64,000 nt of DNA from positions 96,960 to 160,959 of the forward strand of contig JBEEOW010000005.1 of assembly GCA_041191405.1 (NCBI GenBank). Reading direction: 5' to 3'. A program made the position numbers and the translations under genes. The first letter of the stretch is position 1. Each line of letters opens with the position of its first letter. Origin of the DNA: JBEEOW01 sp041191405. GTDB lineage: Bacteria > Bacteroidota > Bacteroidia > Cytophagales > UBA9547. Below are positions 62,622-64,000 of this stretch, in pieces. The notes under the pieces were generated by a model, which worked only from the letters and a program-made list of their open reading frames with translations, did not search any database and was not told the origin of the DNA.

Positions 62622-63704
62622 AAAACATCTTTAGAACTTAAAAAACTTTTACTAGATAAAACTGGTGAGAAATTTCAGGTAACTAAACTTACTCGTGATT
62701 CGCCTAAATCAGCCAAGGAGGCTGGTGATTTTTTTATTGAGGTTAAACCTCCACTTGGTTTTGATATTGACATTGAGTTTATCCTTACCATTCTTGCTGA
62801 TTTACAAATCAACAATACTTATTCTAAAATCAATCTTGATGCTTGCTGTTTATTGCTTTCTACTTGGAATGCCATAATTGAATCTGGACAAGATTTAAAC
62901 CAATTAATAGCTCGTGCCATTGTTGAGGAAGTAGAGAAAGAGAATGTTCCCAGATCTAACCAATCAACAAAAACACAATCAATCCGAGATTTGGTTGAAC
63001 TGATTCTGAACGAAAACAGAACGCCAACTGAAGCTGAAAGAGAACTTTTAATCAGCTATGAAGGAATTGGTGGCTTAGCCAAAGACGGTGTTCGAGGACA
63101 AGGTATTTTAAGTGAGTTTTACACACCTGATGAAATCATTCAAAAAATGTGGGGACTTGCCTACAAAAATGGTTTTACTAACACAGGTAAAGTCCTTGAA
63201 CCAAGTTGCGGTACTGGCAGATTTTTTAAATACCATAATCCAGCTTTGATTGATGCTTTTGAAATTGACCCAATTGCATACAATATTGCAAAACTTTTAT
63301 ACCCAAAAGCCAATATCACATTAGGCAGTTTCGAGACTAAATTCTTTCGTGGCAATTTTCATTTACCTAAAACCAAAGGCGATTATGACCTTATTATTGG
63401 CAATCCACCTTATGAGAGTTTTGTAAGCCAATATTCCCCAAAAGAAAAAACAGTTACCGAAGCTCTCACATTCGACCAATACTTTATCACACGAGGTTTG
63501 GATTTACTCAAAATTGGTGGTTTGATGGTGTTTATTATCCCTAGCTCATTTATGCGAAATGACAATAAATACAACAAAATCAAAGAAGAAATCCACGCCA
63601 AAGCCGAACTTATTGAAGCCTACCGATTACCCAATAATGTGTTCCCCAACACTTACATCGGTACAGACATTTTGGTGTTTCGCAAACACTCTTGGAAAGA
63701 TTAA
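62610..63704 (+). CDS. N6-adenine DNA methyltransferase
   Basis: 364 aa. The N-terminal ~110 residues are unassigned (MPTIKTSLELKKLLLDKTGE). Then SYEGIGGLAKDGVRGQG and LSEFYTPDEIIQKMWGLAYKNG, the lead-in seen in the large helicase/methylase proteins of phages and ICEs. Motif I VLEPSCGTGRFFKYH (~195-209), acidic FEIDPIAYNIAKLLYP, motif IV LIIGNPPYESF (N265-P-P-Y) and YFITRGLDLLKIGGLMVFII follow. It stops before any helicase domain. The start ATG lies inside the block B hairpin. Target sequence and restriction partner are unknown; it could protect the element against restriction. Confidence 0.88.
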   Translation: MPTIKTSLELKKLLLDKTGEKFQVTKLTRDSPKSAKEAGDFFIEVKPPLGFDIDIEFILTILADLQINNTYSKINLDACCLLLSTWNAIIESGQDLNQLIARAIVEEVEKENVPRSNQSTKTQSIRDLVELILNENRTPTEAERELLISYEGIGGLAKDGVRGQGILSEFYTPDEIIQKMWGLAYKNGFTNTGKVLEPSCGTGRFFKYHNPALIDAFEIDPIAYNIAKLLYPKANITLGSFETKFFRGNFHLPKTKGDYDLIIGNPPYESFVSQYSPKEKTVTEALTFDQYFITRGLDLLKIGGLMVFIIPSSFMRNDNKYNKIKEEIHAKAELIEAYRLPNNVFPNTYIGTDILVFRKHSWKD

Positions 63705-63732
63705 CATTCCTCAATTATAATAATCAACCCTT

Positions 63733-64000
63733 ATGGAAATTCAAAAACACCTCAGCTTTACCATGAACAATGGTTTAACAGAAGTTTCTGTATTGCTTAA
63801 TGATTTAAGCCATCAAAAAGTACTAATTTCTGTGAAAAACATTGAATCAGAAGAGCCACCCATTGAAAGTGAGCTTTCTTATGATGACTTTGAAAATCAA
63901 TACTTAATCAATGCTGACAATCCCTCAGAATCAGTCAAAGTATTGAGTAAAGGTTTTGTAAAACTTCGTGATGGTTCAATTTCTACATTTGAAAAAGACC
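63733..64000 (+). CDS. Hypothetical protein, 3' end outside window
   Basis: Open from the ATG at 63733 to the edge (89 codons): MEIQKHLSFTMNNGLTEVSV, then LINADNPSESVKVLSKGFVK and LRDGSISTFEKD. Starts 28 bp after the N6 methyltransferase and is probably cotranscribed with it. No family recognised in the visible part. Confidence 0.6.
   Translation, partial: MEIQKHLSFTMNNGLTEVSVLLNDLSHQKVLISVKNIESEEPPIESELSYDDFENQYLINADNPSESVKVLSKGFVKLRDGSISTFEKD

Larger units (their letters stand above)
52294..64000. mobile_element. Integrative element, left end; continues beyond window
   Basis: Bounded on the left by the truncated tRNA-Met gene. It carries an excisionase-like HTH gene, a putative replication gene, dnaB, a palindrome cluster, two DNA methyltransferases and orphan cargo, with no core genes from 52.3 kb to the edge. 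No integrase, relaxase or conjugation gene is in the window, so its class (ICE, IME or prophage-like) is open. Boundary confidence comes from the tRNA break; the right end is not visible. Confidence 0.8.

Noticed and set aside
52335..64000. Integrase or relaxase gene within the visible part of the element
   Set aside because: No ORF carries the R-H-R-Y tyrosine recombinase residues, a serine recombinase fold or relaxase motifs; they must lie outside the window if present.

Overview
The window is a 64 kb AT-rich stretch of a Bacteroidota chromosome. The assignment rests on a type IX secretion signature: a CHU_C-type (type B) C-terminal domain followed by its PorP/SprF partner at 14.5-19.3 kb, and a type A sorting domain at 22.1-23.0 kb. 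Bacteroidota-type promoters (-33 TTG, 19 bp, -7 TAnnTTTG-like) precede the tRNA-Pro and SRP RNA genes, and purine-rich ribosome binding sites are mostly absent. Genus cannot be fixed from the sequence alone.

From 1 to about 52.3 kb the content is mostly ordinary core genome. It starts with a two-component pair cut by the left edge, a drug-efflux-type MFS gene and a metX-hom methionine pair. Next come an ABC-F protein, leuA, thyA, a bifunctional nuclease and etfBA. Then follow a secreted adhesin/PorP pair, proline dehydrogenase, a DAHP synthase-chorismate mutase fusion, acyl-CoA dehydrogenase and a ferredoxin-type reductase. Further right are a GH25 lysozyme, tRNA-Pro, rRNA methyltransferases, a large radical SAM protein, aminopeptidase P, ftsE, transaldolase, cell-surface glycan genes and SRP RNA. 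The core ends with queA, menC, thiL, an epimerase, an A-type Fe-S carrier and a second ABC-F. Intergenic spaces hold many palindromes, MITE-like elements and two families of short degenerate repeats.

Two rearrangement scars stand out in the core. A frameshifted 65-bp copy of the 3' end of the proline dehydrogenase gene lies 5.4 kb from the real gene, so the adhesin/PorP block is bracketed by direct repeats. Downstream of tRNA-Pro are three decayed copies of the tRNA 3' half, each followed by a terminator-like hairpin, in a tandem array of about 100-bp period.

From about 52.3 kb to the right edge lies an integrative element. Its left boundary is a tRNA-Met(CAU) gene reduced to its 3' half, broken exactly at the anticodon loop, with the native terminator still in place. 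Inside are an RteC-like regulator candidate, an excisionase-type HTH protein, a putative replication protein and a DnaB helicase. After dnaB comes a cluster of nine copies of the palindrome TACAAATATTTGTA, six of them paired into three perfect hairpins. Beyond it are a membrane/coiled-coil protein, a PLD-family protein on the opposite strand, a C5 and an N6 DNA methyltransferase, and an AT-rich orphan. Both methyltransferase genes are preceded by the same ~82-bp control block, whose internal hairpin contains a start codon. At the N6 gene this is the gene start. At the C5 gene it opens a 23-codon leader ORF that overlaps the methyltransferase start as ATGA. No integrase or conjugation gene is in the window, so the rest of the element must lie to the right.
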